Translations under genes and position numbers: made by a program
Assembly: GCA_002712305.1 (NCBI GenBank)
Contig: PATE01000045.1
Coordinates: 92,884-115,226, forward strand
Direction: 5' to 3'
Origin: Gemmatimonadota bacterium
Lineage (GTDB): Bacteria; Latescibacterota; UBA2968; UBA8231
Length of the DNA stretch: 22,343 nt
Part shown: positions 7,050-14,774 of the stretch, one piece after another
How the letters are laid out: the number at the start of each line of letters is the position of its first letter
Numbering within the stretch: the stretch's first letter is position 1
Notes under the pieces: model-generated
Database searches by the model: none
Told to the model about the DNA's origin: nothing
Seen by the model: the letters and a program-made list of their open reading frames with translations, nothing else

Positions 7050-9284
7050 ATGGAAAGTCCTGAGACATCTACCGCAATAGGCTCGCCGGCCGCAGTTGGC
7101 ACGGTTACGCCCAAACTCGACGATCTACTCGAGGAGGCGAGGGACCATCTGCAACTGCAGATGCTGCTGATCGAAGTTGCCTCCTGCAACGAATCAGCCG
7201 ATTTCGAGCTCATTATCCGTGCCTACCATGCCGCAGATCAGGCCCATCACGGTCAGATTCGACGCTCGGGAGAGCCCTTCCTCCAGCACTGTGTGGAGGT
7301 CGCTCGCATCCTCGCCCAGCTACGCCTGGATTCCACCACCGTCGCCGCAGGTTTGCTTCACGATGTCCTGGAAGATACCAGTGTCGATGCCGAACAGGTG
7401 GGCACCGAATTTGGCGTCAAGATCGCATCCCTCATCGACGGCGTCACGAAGATCGAACGCTTCCGCTACGAGAGCCGCGAAGCCAGACAGGCCGAGACCT
7501 ATCGGAAGATGCTCCTGTCCATGGTGGAGGACATCCGGGTCATCCTCATCAAGTTTGCTGACCGGCTGCACAACATGCGGACCCTGGACGCACTGGATAC
7601 GGATCAACAGAAGAGGATCAGCCACGAGACGGTAGAGGTCTACGCCCCCCTTGCCCACCGACTGGGACTTGCACGCATTCGCTGGGAACTGGAAGACCGA
7701 AGTCTCAAGTATCTTGAGCCCGAGACCTACGGCGAGGTGCGCGACAAAGTCGCGATGAAGCGTGACGAACGCGAAGCGCTGATCGAGGAATTCAAAGCAC
7801 CCCTCGTTGAAGAGTTATCCAACAATCACATCGAAGCGGAGATCACGGGCCGCGCCAAGAATTTCTTCAGCATCTTCAACAAGATGCGATCGCGAAATAA
7901 GCCCTTTGAGGAGATCTATGACCTGACGGCCGTGCGAATCACGGTCGACACGGTGCGTGAGTGCTATCACACGCTGGGTCTGGTACATACAGTGTATCGT
8001 CCGATCCCCGATCGATTCAAGGACTACATCGCCACACCCAAGACGAACATGTATCAGTCTCTTCACACGGCCGTCATCGGCCCGCGAGGCATGCCGGTCG
8101 AAGTGCAGATTCGCACATGGGAGATGCACCATACGGCTGAGATCGGCATTGCCGCCCACTGGCGCTATAAGTCTGGCGAGACTCGACCGGGCAGCGGCGA
8201 CCTCGATCAGCAGATCAATTGGCTTCGTCAGGTCCTCGATTGGCAGCGTGATGCCACCGAGCCTGCAGAGTTCATGGAGAGTCTGAAGATCGAGTTGTTT
8301 CAGGACGAGATCTTCGTATTTACTCCCAAGGGGGATCTACACCAGCTTCCCAATGATGCGACCCCCCTAGATTTCGCCTTCGCCATTCATACAGACATTG
8401 GTTTTCACTGTCTCACGGCGAAGGTGAATGGTCAGGTTGTTCCCCTCAGCGCAACGCTACAGAGCGGGGACACTGTGCAGATTGTCACCTCGACTCATCA
8501 GAAACCCAACCAGACATGGCTCGAGGTTGTGCAAACCGCCAAGGCCCGCCAGGCCATTCGGCGATACTTCAAGGAGGAGCAATATGCCGAGAGCGTCCGC
8601 CTCGGTCAGGAGATCCTCGAACGAGAATTGAAGCGATACCATCACAGTGCCGAGAGTGAAACGCTTGATGAATTGGCGAGCGATCTGGGGCTGGCCGATG
8701 TAGAGCATCTGTATGCCGGCATCGGGTCGGGAGACCTGTCGGTCAGCCGCGTCGCAAATCAGCTCGTCCCGGATCGTCCCCAGCGGCGGGTTCGCCCCGC
8801 TGCACGAGACGAGCGAGGGATTCGGATCCAGGGCATGCATCACATGATGATCAACTTCGGCAAGTGTTGTACGCCGATTCCCGGTGATCCGATCATCGGC
8901 CTGATCACCCGCGGACGTGGACTGTCAGTGCATCGTACCGACTGTCCGAATCTGTCGGATCTGGCCGAGGACCCCGAACGTCTGATGACCGTCGACTGGG
9001 ACATCGATGAGGACAAGGCCTTCACCGTGCAGATGCGTATCCGCGGCAATGACCGGAAGTACTTCCTCTCCGATATCACGCGCGTCATCTCGGACACCGG
9101 TGCCAATATTGTCAGTTGTGCGACAAAAACCGTCGCCCACGTGGCGGAAGAGACGTTCTGGATCGACGTTCACAACACGCGCCAACTGCACAGCATGATC
9201 AAACAGCTGCAGGGAATCGAAGGGGTGATGGAGGTGGCCCGTGTAGACGAAGCTCACGCGATCGATCCTCCGGCGCCGAACTGA
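7050..9284 (+). CDS. rel: Bifunctional (p)ppGpp synthetase/hydrolase (RelA/SpoT family)
   Basis: A 744-residue long Rel/SpoT protein, usual length for the family; it makes and degrades the alarmone (p)ppGpp in the cytoplasm on starvation. Domains in order: HD hydrolase with HDVLEDT (His104-Asp105) and KFADRLHNMRT, so hydrolase residues look intact; RelSyn synthetase with YHTLGLVHTVYRPIPDRFKD, in which the RFKD motif (322-325) is the form typical of bifunctional enzymes, and VEVQIRTWEMHHTAE; TGS domain (about 419-480, starting DEIFVFTPKG); a zinc-finger-like region with Cys606-Cys607 (FGKCCTPIPGD) and HRTDC; C-terminal ACT domain (about 657-733). The TTG at 7014 would add 12 residues, and a GTG at 7044 two. 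It ends directly against the stop of the minus-strand gene that follows. Confidence 0.95.
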   Translation: MESPETSTAIGSPAAVGTVTPKLDDLLEEARDHLQLQMLLIEVASCNESADFELIIRAYHAADQAHHGQIRRSGEPFLQHCVEVARILAQLRLDSTTVAAGLLHDVLEDTSVDAEQVGTEFGVKIASLIDGVTKIERFRYESREARQAETYRKMLLSMVEDIRVILIKFADRLHNMRTLDALDTDQQKRISHETVEVYAPLAHRLGLARIRWELEDRSLKYLEPETYGEVRDKVAMKRDEREALIEEFKAPLVEELSNNHIEAEITGRAKNFFSIFNKMRSRNKPFEEIYDLTAVRITVDTVRECYHTLGLVHTVYRPIPDRFKDYIATPKTNMYQSLHTAVIGPRGMPVEVQIRTWEMHHTAEIGIAAHWRYKSGETRPGSGDLDQQINWLRQVLDWQRDATEPAEFMESLKIELFQDEIFVFTPKGDLHQLPNDATPLDFAFAIHTDIGFHCLTAKVNGQVVPLSATLQSGDTVQIVTSTHQKPNQTWLEVVQTAKARQAIRRYFKEEQYAESVRLGQEILERELKRYHHSAESETLDELASDLGLADVEHLYAGIGSGDLSVSRVANQLVPDRPQRRVRPAARDERGIRIQGMHHMMINFGKCCTPIPGDPIIGLITRGRGLSVHRTDCPNLSDLAEDPERLMTVDWDIDEDKAFTVQMRIRGNDRKYFLSDITRVISDTGANIVSCATKTVAHVAEETFWIDVHNTRQLHSMIKQLQGIEGVMEVARVDEAHAIDPPAPN

Positions 9285-9289
9285 TCAGT
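9280..9289. repeat. 10-bp palindrome holding both stop codons of convergent genes
   Basis: ACTGATCAGT is a perfect palindrome. Its centre is the exact boundary between the rel stop (TGA, 9282-9284) and the stop of the convergent minus-strand gene (TCA on the plus strand, 9285-9287). No base lies between the two genes and there is no T-rich terminator nearby. Confidence 0.8.
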
Positions 9290-9560
9290 CCCAGCCAAGG
9301 GCGGTTCTGACTTTCGTCAGTATGGCTTCCTCGTCTGGATTCACGACCTTCCCTCCGCCATAGTGCGTAGCCCACCAATCCTCGGCCCAGGCGTGAAGGA
9401 TCTGGATCTGGATTCGGCTGAGCTCAAGGGGGCGATTCTGCTCGAGGGCCGCAGACAACTTGCGTCGTACTCGCTCCTCGTCCGGGAACATCTGCCTCGA
9501 CGTAGACCATGTGATCAGGAGCCGAATCTCTCTGCTGCTGAGAGCGATCGCATGCGCCAT
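9285..9560 (-). CDS. Small helical protein of unknown function
   Basis: A 91-residue protein from the ATG at 9560; a GTG at 9587 would make it 100. It is predicted to be mostly helical, with an N-terminal ALSSREIRLLITW segment, a charged EERVRRKLSAALEQ helix, a central LELSRIQIQILHAWAEDWW segment with three tryptophans, and a C-terminal NPDEEAILTKVRTAL helix. I do not recognise the family. The coding evidence is its periodic hydrophobic pattern and tight fit between rel and hisC, from which it is divergent. The start is uncertain because neither candidate has a strong ribosome binding site. Confidence 0.6.
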   Translation of the reverse strand: MAHAIALSSREIRLLITWSTSRQMFPDEERVRRKLSAALEQNRPLELSRIQIQILHAWAEDWWATHYGGGKVVNPDEEAILTKVRTALGWD

Positions 9561-9647
9561 CAGAGATCGACCCTGCTTCGTTGACACTGTGAGGACGCGC
9601 CGGCAGTTTTGCAGCAGACCCCCTCTTCACCTGAAATCGAGCGACTG

Positions 9648-10733
9648 ATGCCGCAGAAGGCACCGAAATTTCTCGACCATATCGAGCGGATGGCGGGATA
9701 TATCCCCGGCGAACAACCGCGGCAAGCGGACATCGTCAAGCTCAACACGAATGAGAACCCCTATCCACCGCCACCGTCCGTGCTTGAGAGAGTGCGAGAA
9801 GCAGCAACACAGGACTTGAGGAAGTATCCTGATGCAGCAGCTTCCGGCGTCAGGGAACGACTCAGCAGGCTTCTTGGCGGCTCACCGGACAATTTCGTCA
9901 TCGGCAACGGATCTGATGAACTTCTCAATGTCATCCTCCGGTGCTTCGCCGGACCTGGTGATCTGGTCACATTCCCTTGGCCAACATATCCCTACTATGA
10001 CAAACTGATCGATCTACAGCAGGCGAAGCCACATCCGGTCCCACTGGATGACGACTTCCAAGTGGCTATTGACGATCTGGTGCATCCTGAGTCACGTATT
10101 ACCCTGCTGGCCAACCCAAACTCACCCACCGGAATCGGGTTGTCCAGAGAATCGATCGACGAACTGGCCAGCCGCTGTTCGGGTATTCTGGTCGTTGATG
10201 AAGCCTACGTCGATTTCTCCGCAGGCGGGGCGATCGAGATCGCACAGAAGCACCCCCACGTCATTGTGACACGAACCTTGTCGAAGTCCTTTTCTCTTGC
10301 GGGTGTTCGGGTCGGGTTCGCCTACGCCCACCCCACTCTCATCGCCGGACTCTGGAAGGTGAAGGAACACTACAATGTCAGCAGCCTGAGTCAGGTCGCC
10401 GCCGAGGCGGCCCTCGATGACATCGACGTGATGCGCGTAAATGCAGAACGCATCATCGCCACGAGGATGCGACTGTCGAATGAACTGCGGACACGTGGTT
10501 TCTTCGTCTGGAGTTCTGAGGCCAATTTCGTCCTCGCTCGAATCCCCGTCGGTGACGCCGGTCACGTGGGAGACGCTCAGCCCCTGTTCGAGGCGCTCAA
10601 AGAGCGTGGATATCTGGTCCGGCACTATGGCCAGCAACCCCGTCTATCGGATTGTCTGAGGATTTCCATCGGCAGTGACGAGCAGATCGACGGTTTGCTG
10701 GACACGCTCGATCACGTGGTGGAGGGCGACTGA
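9648..10733 (+). CDS. hisC: Histidinol-phosphate aminotransferase
   Basis: A 361-residue fold-type I PLP enzyme that converts imidazole-acetol phosphate to L-histidinol phosphate with glutamate in histidine synthesis. The substrate-side LNTNENPYPPP motif lies near residues 32-42. The cofactor region shows GNGSDELLN, NPNSPTG, DEAYVDF and the lysine motif TLSKSFSLAGVRVG (Lys213 forms the Schiff base). The C-terminal CLRISIGS carries the conserved phosphate-binding Arg. I chose the ATG at 9648 because it gives the usual short N-terminus; a TTG at 9609 is possible. No other his genes are in the window. It ends 4 bp before the end of the convergent flagellar operon. Members of this family can also act on aromatic amino acids, so substrate range is not certain. 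Confidence 0.92.
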   Translation: MPQKAPKFLDHIERMAGYIPGEQPRQADIVKLNTNENPYPPPPSVLERVREAATQDLRKYPDAAASGVRERLSRLLGGSPDNFVIGNGSDELLNVILRCFAGPGDLVTFPWPTYPYYDKLIDLQQAKPHPVPLDDDFQVAIDDLVHPESRITLLANPNSPTGIGLSRESIDELASRCSGILVVDEAYVDFSAGGAIEIAQKHPHVIVTRTLSKSFSLAGVRVGFAYAHPTLIAGLWKVKEHYNVSSLSQVAAEAALDDIDVMRVNAERIIATRMRLSNELRTRGFFVWSSEANFVLARIPVGDAGHVGDAQPLFEALKERGYLVRHYGQQPRLSDCLRISIGSDEQIDGLLDTLDHVVEGD

Positions 10734-10737
10734 ACGT

Positions 10738-11274
10738 CTACCGAGCCGCGTCTCGCATGCGTTTGAGAACGTTGACCTCTGCCACACCGAGCCCCACCTG
10801 TCGAGCCACATCCGTCGTCGACATTCCCTGCTCGAGCAGTTCGCGCGCCAGTCGATAGGCCTCCCGACTCCGTTCAGCCATCTGCTCCCACTCGCGCTCT
10901 GGACTGGCCTCGCCGGCCCGGGATGGACTGGGCTCGCCCACCCGAGAGGGTGCCGGAGTGTTGTCGGTGCGGCGAGGTCGGCTCACCGACGGTCGACGCG
11001 GTGGTGGCACCGAGGAGGGGGCATCTCCAAGCGTCGGACGCGCTTGACTCGGTGCAGAGGCGGGCATGTGACGCTCAAGGAGACGACAGGTGGTGGTCAG
11101 ACGTTCCGTGAGTTTCTCGAGACCTTCGTGCTGTTTTTCAAGAGCCTCGATCCTCGAATCCTGTCGTCGGGTCTCCCTCTGAAGCCAGAAGCGGAAATAG
11201 AACCCCATCCCGCCTGCCACAAGCAGGAACAACAAATCGACGAAGATCAGCTGCAGACTCGACGTCTCAGTCAT
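10738..11274 (-). CDS. Membrane-anchored coiled-coil protein with C-terminal DUF2802/DUF6115-like helix-turn-helix
   Basis: A 178-residue protein. One N-terminal membrane helix (about 8-28), a coiled coil (about 33-68), a Pro/Ser/Arg-rich disordered linker (about 70-128) and a C-terminal domain (about 133-175) with AYRLARELLEQGMSTTDVARQ and VGLGVAEVNVLKRM. The end domain resembles the DUF2802/DUF6115 module found beside flagellar and chemotaxis genes in other bacteria. The ATG overlaps the histidine kinase stop (ATGA), so the two are translationally coupled. It is the last gene of the flagellar operon. The role is unknown; a membrane-tethered partner of the kinase or of the export/placement system is inference. 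Confidence 0.7.
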   Translation of the reverse strand: MTETSSLQLIFVDLLFLLVAGGMGFYFRFWLQRETRRQDSRIEALEKQHEGLEKLTERLTTTCRLLERHMPASAPSQARPTLGDAPSSVPPPRRPSVSRPRRTDNTPAPSRVGEPSPSRAGEASPEREWEQMAERSREAYRLARELLEQGMSTTDVARQVGLGVAEVNVLKRMRDAAR

Positions 11275-12824
11275 TCGGGCGTCGGGTCCGCGTCAGTTGG
11301 TTCGGTGTCGAGGGGCTGTGCATCCATCGTTCCTTCGGCACCCGGGGACTCGGGCTCCGTGTCTGAACTCGTGTCAGGACCGGCCACGGGCAGTCGCACA
11401 ATAAAAGTTGACCCCTCGCCGGGAACACTGTCGACGGTGATCGACCCACCGTGGTTTTCGATGATTCGGTAACTGACAGCGAGCCCGAGACCTGTTCCGC
11501 CGTCATCAGCGTGGGTGGTGAAGAAGGGTTCGAAGATCCGATCGAGATGTTCAGACTCGATCCCCGTCCCGGTGTCTGAGAATCGCACCTCCAACGACTC
11601 GCCCTCCAGCAGGGCGGCGATCTCAAGACGACCGCCACTGGCCATGGCGTTGGCTGCATTGAGAATGAGATTGATGAACACCTGCTCCAGTTCACCCACA
11701 CTCCCGGTGGCATTGGGCATGTCTACCTCGATCTGCACGTCGACCTCGATGAGCTTGCTCTCGAGTTGGTGCCGAGTCAGCGCGCAGGCTTGCTGCAACG
11801 CAGTGGAGACGGCGAAGGGCTGACCCTCTGCGTCAGCGCGATTGTGTGTAGCGAAGCCGAGCAGCGCGCGAATGATCCGAGAGATCCGCTTGACGTTGGT
11901 CTCGATCAGTGCCAACCCGTCGCGCAGCCGTTCGTCGGTGCCATGACGCACGACCATCAACTGAACGCGGGACAGAATAATCTGTAGCGGGTTGTTTACT
12001 TCATGCGCGACGCCGCCGGCAAGCTCGCCGATGGCAGCCTGCTTCGCCGAGAGCAACAGCTGTCGTTGCGACTCCTTCAGACTTCCGTGCGTCGTCTCAA
12101 GATCGGTGTAGAGTCGCGAATTCTCGATGGCCGCCGCCGTTTGATTGGCAAGGACACCGAGCAACTCGATCTCACCGAGTGTGAAGTCATCCTTGGCTCG
12201 CGTGCAATGCAGGGCGACCAGTCCAATGTCTTTGCCTCTCACCATCAGAGGAATGAGAACGAAACAGATGTCGCCTGCACTCTCCATGTCGTCGAAGACG
12301 ATGGGACGACGCTCGCGCAGAACCCAATCGACGATGCCATCGTTCCACTGAGCCTCCATGCAGCGCTCGAGCTGCTTGCCATTCCCACACAGAACTATCG
12401 CTTCCAGACCGGCGTCCTCCCGCGACAGTGCGAAAACACCCGCTGCATCGAAGTCGACGACGCGAGCCGACAGTCGCATGAGCGCGTCGAGGGTGTCTTC
12501 AAGATTGAGACTGGTACTGATGGCATCAGATAACTCGTGGAGATTCAGCAGTTCGTCCATCGAGGCCCGCAACTGCGCGTAGTCCTGGTGACCTCGATCC
12601 AGACGTTCCTGGAGGGCCCCATTCTCTTCCTCGAGGGCGTTGACGCGAACGTGCAGTTCGCTGCGTTCCTCGGCGAGGGAGTCGAGCAGGAGGGTCAGTT
12701 CCCACGTTGCATTGCGGTCACCACCGGCTTCGCCGAGCTGCTCGAGCAACTCACGGGCACGGGCCGCGGGCTCGACTGAAGGTGTCGAGTCCTGCTGCGA
12801 GGCCATGGGCTCAGTCGTCGCCAT
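11271..12824 (-). CDS. GAF-domain sensor histidine kinase
   Basis: A 517-residue protein with no membrane helix, so it senses from the cytoplasm. An N-terminal coiled coil (about 40-85) leads to a GAF domain (about 92-237), then a HisKA dimerisation helix with GELAGGVAHEVNNPLQ (His274 is the phospho-acceptor), and an HATPase_c domain with N-box FINLILNAANA (Asn389), G1 box FSDTGTGI (Asp417) and G2 box DGGTGLGLAVSY. The last 35 residues are an acidic Glu/Asp/Pro/Thr tail. The open frame extends to 13073, but that part only mirrors the HDOD gene. The chosen ATG at 12824 overlaps the HDOD stop by 14 bp; an ATG at 12806 is the alternative. No response regulator is encoded nearby. Position in the flagellar operon suggests control of motility. 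Confidence 0.88.
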   Translation of the reverse strand: MATTEPMASQQDSTPSVEPAARARELLEQLGEAGGDRNATWELTLLLDSLAEERSELHVRVNALEEENGALQERLDRGHQDYAQLRASMDELLNLHELSDAISTSLNLEDTLDALMRLSARVVDFDAAGVFALSREDAGLEAIVLCGNGKQLERCMEAQWNDGIVDWVLRERRPIVFDDMESAGDICFVLIPLMVRGKDIGLVALHCTRAKDDFTLGEIELLGVLANQTAAAIENSRLYTDLETTHGSLKESQRQLLLSAKQAAIGELAGGVAHEVNNPLQIILSRVQLMVVRHGTDERLRDGLALIETNVKRISRIIRALLGFATHNRADAEGQPFAVSTALQQACALTRHQLESKLIEVDVQIEVDMPNATGSVGELEQVFINLILNAANAMASGGRLEIAALLEGESLEVRFSDTGTGIESEHLDRIFEPFFTTHADDGGTGLGLAVSYRIIENHGGSITVDSVPGEGSTFIVRLPVAGPDTSSDTEPESPGAEGTMDAQPLDTEPTDADPTPE

Positions 12825-13854
12825 CACCGGCTGTCGTGTCGTCGTCAGCCTCAGGGGGATCTGCCGCATCGTCCGGAGCATCGTCCACAGCATCATCATC
12901 ACGCACGATGCTTGTGAAGGCATCAGCCGTCTCCATCTCACGCTGGAGTTCTTCCCCGTAGCCGAAGATGCGCTTGAGGGCAGCACGTGGCTCCTCGTGG
13001 ATGCCGAAGGCCCTGAGTGCCGCCGGATCGAGCTTGGGGAGGCGTTCGCCTCCCCCATCGCCGATTTTCTCACGGCGACAGAGGAAATCGGCCAGATGAA
13101 TCAAGGCGGGCAGATCGTTACCACGTCCGAGTCTTCCCGGGGCGTGGTGGAAGGCGATCGTACCTTCCAACTGGCGAGGCAGGTTCCACCGCTCCGCCAG
13201 CCAGCCACCTACGTCGGCGTGTGTGACACCGAGAATGCGCTCCTCAGCTTCACCGATGTAGAGATTCTCCTCGTGCATCGTGTGCAACACCTGATCGAAC
13301 TCATCCGGAAAATACTGGCTGAGGATCAGGCGACCGATGTCATGCAGAATGCCGGCAGCAAAGGCCTCCCCCGGTACCCGGTAGCGTAACTTCGTCGCCA
13401 GCAGGCGAGCGGCCACGCCGCAGGCAATCGAGTGTTCCCAGAATTTCTGGCGATCGAAGTCGCCCCGATCACCATCGGCGCCGGCAAACCGCTCCAGCAC
13501 TGAGACGCTAAGTCCAAGATTCTTCACGGTCTCGAAGCCGAGCACGACGACGGCCAGGTCGACGGTCGCGATCTCTCTGGGAAACCCATAGAACGCGGAG
13601 TTGGCAAGCTTGAGGATCTTTGCCGTCAGCGCCTGGTCAGTCGAGACCAGTTGCGCAACATTGCGTGCAGAGGTCTTCGGGTTGTCGATGAGGCTGATCA
13701 ACTGGGTGATCACCGTCGGCAACGTGGGCAGACCGATAATGCTCTGCGTGATGCGCTTTAGGCGCTGTTGCTTGTCGTCGTCCACGGACGCTCGGATCGC
13801 TGTCTCAGAGCCCACGTCAGATGGGCCCGGATGCGTGGAGATGGTCTGCCCCAT
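12811..13854 (-). CDS. HDOD domain protein
   Basis: A 347-residue protein. The HDOD domain (about 30-230) begins with IIGLPTLPTVITQLI, includes DQALTAKILKLANSAFYG and FWEHSIACGVAARLL, and retains an HD pair in AAGILHDIGRLILSQ (His171-Asp172). HDOD proteins are relatives of HD phosphohydrolases and mostly act as signalling adaptors rather than enzymes. The C-terminal 34 residues are almost all Asp, Ala and Glu. The frame is open back to a GTG at 13977, only 5 bp from the fliA stop; I prefer the ATG at 13854, which leaves 128 bp after fliA, but the start is uncertain. It sits between fliA and the kinase and is probably part of the same signalling branch. Confidence 0.82.
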   Translation of the reverse strand: MGQTISTHPGPSDVGSETAIRASVDDDKQQRLKRITQSIIGLPTLPTVITQLISLIDNPKTSARNVAQLVSTDQALTAKILKLANSAFYGFPREIATVDLAVVVLGFETVKNLGLSVSVLERFAGADGDRGDFDRQKFWEHSIACGVAARLLATKLRYRVPGEAFAAGILHDIGRLILSQYFPDEFDQVLHTMHEENLYIGEAEERILGVTHADVGGWLAERWNLPRQLEGTIAFHHAPGRLGRGNDLPALIHLADFLCRREKIGDGGGERLPKLDPAALRAFGIHEEPRAALKRIFGYGEELQREMETADAFTSIVRDDDAVDDAPDDAADPPEADDDTTAGDGDD

Positions 13855-13982
13855 GGGTGCTCGCTGGCTCACTCGGTCGTGTGGGCGGGTGTCGTCGGGG
13901 GAGATGGCGGAGCCGCTTGTCTTGAGCCGGGGGGACGACTCAGGTGTAACGAAAAGGTGACAGCACCGGGCTGCCACAGGTC

Positions 13983-14774
13983 TTAACTCATGAACCGCTT
14001 GCGCAGTTTCACCCGCAGGCCTAAAACCGCCTTGGTGTGTAACTGAGATACACGCGATTCGGACAGTTCAAGAACCTGGCCGATTTCTTTGAGTGTCAGT
14101 TCCTCATAGTAGTAGAGCGCCACCACCAGGCGTTCCTGTTCGGTCAACTGGCCGAGGGAGTCAGCCAGCAGATTGCGCATCTCTTCGGCCTCGAGACGCG
14201 TCAACGCTGTGTTTGCGTCCGGTGATTTCAAGGTGTCCAACAAGGGTACTTGCTTGTCATCATCATCCCCATGTGTCATGTCGTCGAGGGACAATAACGA
14301 AGTGGAACTGACGTCATCGATCATCGTGTAGTACTCTTTGAGCTCGACGCCCAGTCCGTTGGCCAGTTCCGTCTCAGATGGACTTCTGCCCAGTTCGCCC
14401 TCGAGCCGAGAGATCGTCCGTTCGATTTCCCGCGAACGAGCACGGGTTGACCTCGGCACCCAGTCCATCCCACGCAATTCGTCGAGAATGGAACCGCGAA
14501 TCCGCAGCGAAGCGTAGGTCTCGAACTTCACGCCCTTCTCGACGTTGAAGTTGCTGTAGGCCTCGATGAGCCCGACCACACCCGCATTGATGAGATCATC
14601 CATCTCTACGGATCGCGGAAGACCGATGGCGAGACGGCCGGCGATATACTTCACCAGCGGCAGGTAGTCCTCGAGGGGACCCCGTTCTGTCTTGGGCGCA
14701 GCGGCGGTTTCGCTGGCGACCTGCTGCTTCTCGTATTCACGAGATGCGCGTTTAGCTGTAGGCTTGGCACTCAT
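13983..14774 (-). CDS. fliA: RNA polymerase sigma factor FliA (sigma28)
   Basis: A 263-residue sigma70-family protein of the FliA/WhiG group, which directs transcription of late flagellar genes. Region 2 shows DLINAGVVGLIEAYSNF and FETYASLRIRGSILDELR followed by MDWVPRSTR, the typical FliA signature. Region 3 includes ELGRSPSETELA, and region 4 carries the helix-turn-helix LTLKEIGQVLELSESRVSQL. The N-terminus has about 30 extra residues rich in Ala and Lys before the usual start of homology. The ATG overlaps the flhG stop by 4 bp (ATGA), indicating coupling. No FlgM anti-sigma gene is in the window. Confidence 0.95.
   Translation of the reverse strand: MSAKPTAKRASREYEKQQVASETAAAPKTERGPLEDYLPLVKYIAGRLAIGLPRSVEMDDLINAGVVGLIEAYSNFNVEKGVKFETYASLRIRGSILDELRGMDWVPRSTRARSREIERTISRLEGELGRSPSETELANGLGVELKEYYTMIDDVSSTSLLSLDDMTHGDDDDKQVPLLDTLKSPDANTALTRLEAEEMRNLLADSLGQLTEQERLVVALYYYEELTLKEIGQVLELSESRVSQLHTKAVLGLRVKLRKRFMS

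Noticed and set aside
9581-9609. Perfect TTGACA that could be a -35 box for hisC
   Set aside because: At 17-18 bp spacing the -10 position reads CAGTTT or AGTTTT, a poor match, so I do not call a promoter.
13855-13977. Upstream extension of the HDOD protein from a GTG at 13977
   Set aside because: The extra 41 residues look like non-coding composition and lie outside the conserved domain; not fully excluded because it would leave only a 5-bp gap to fliA.
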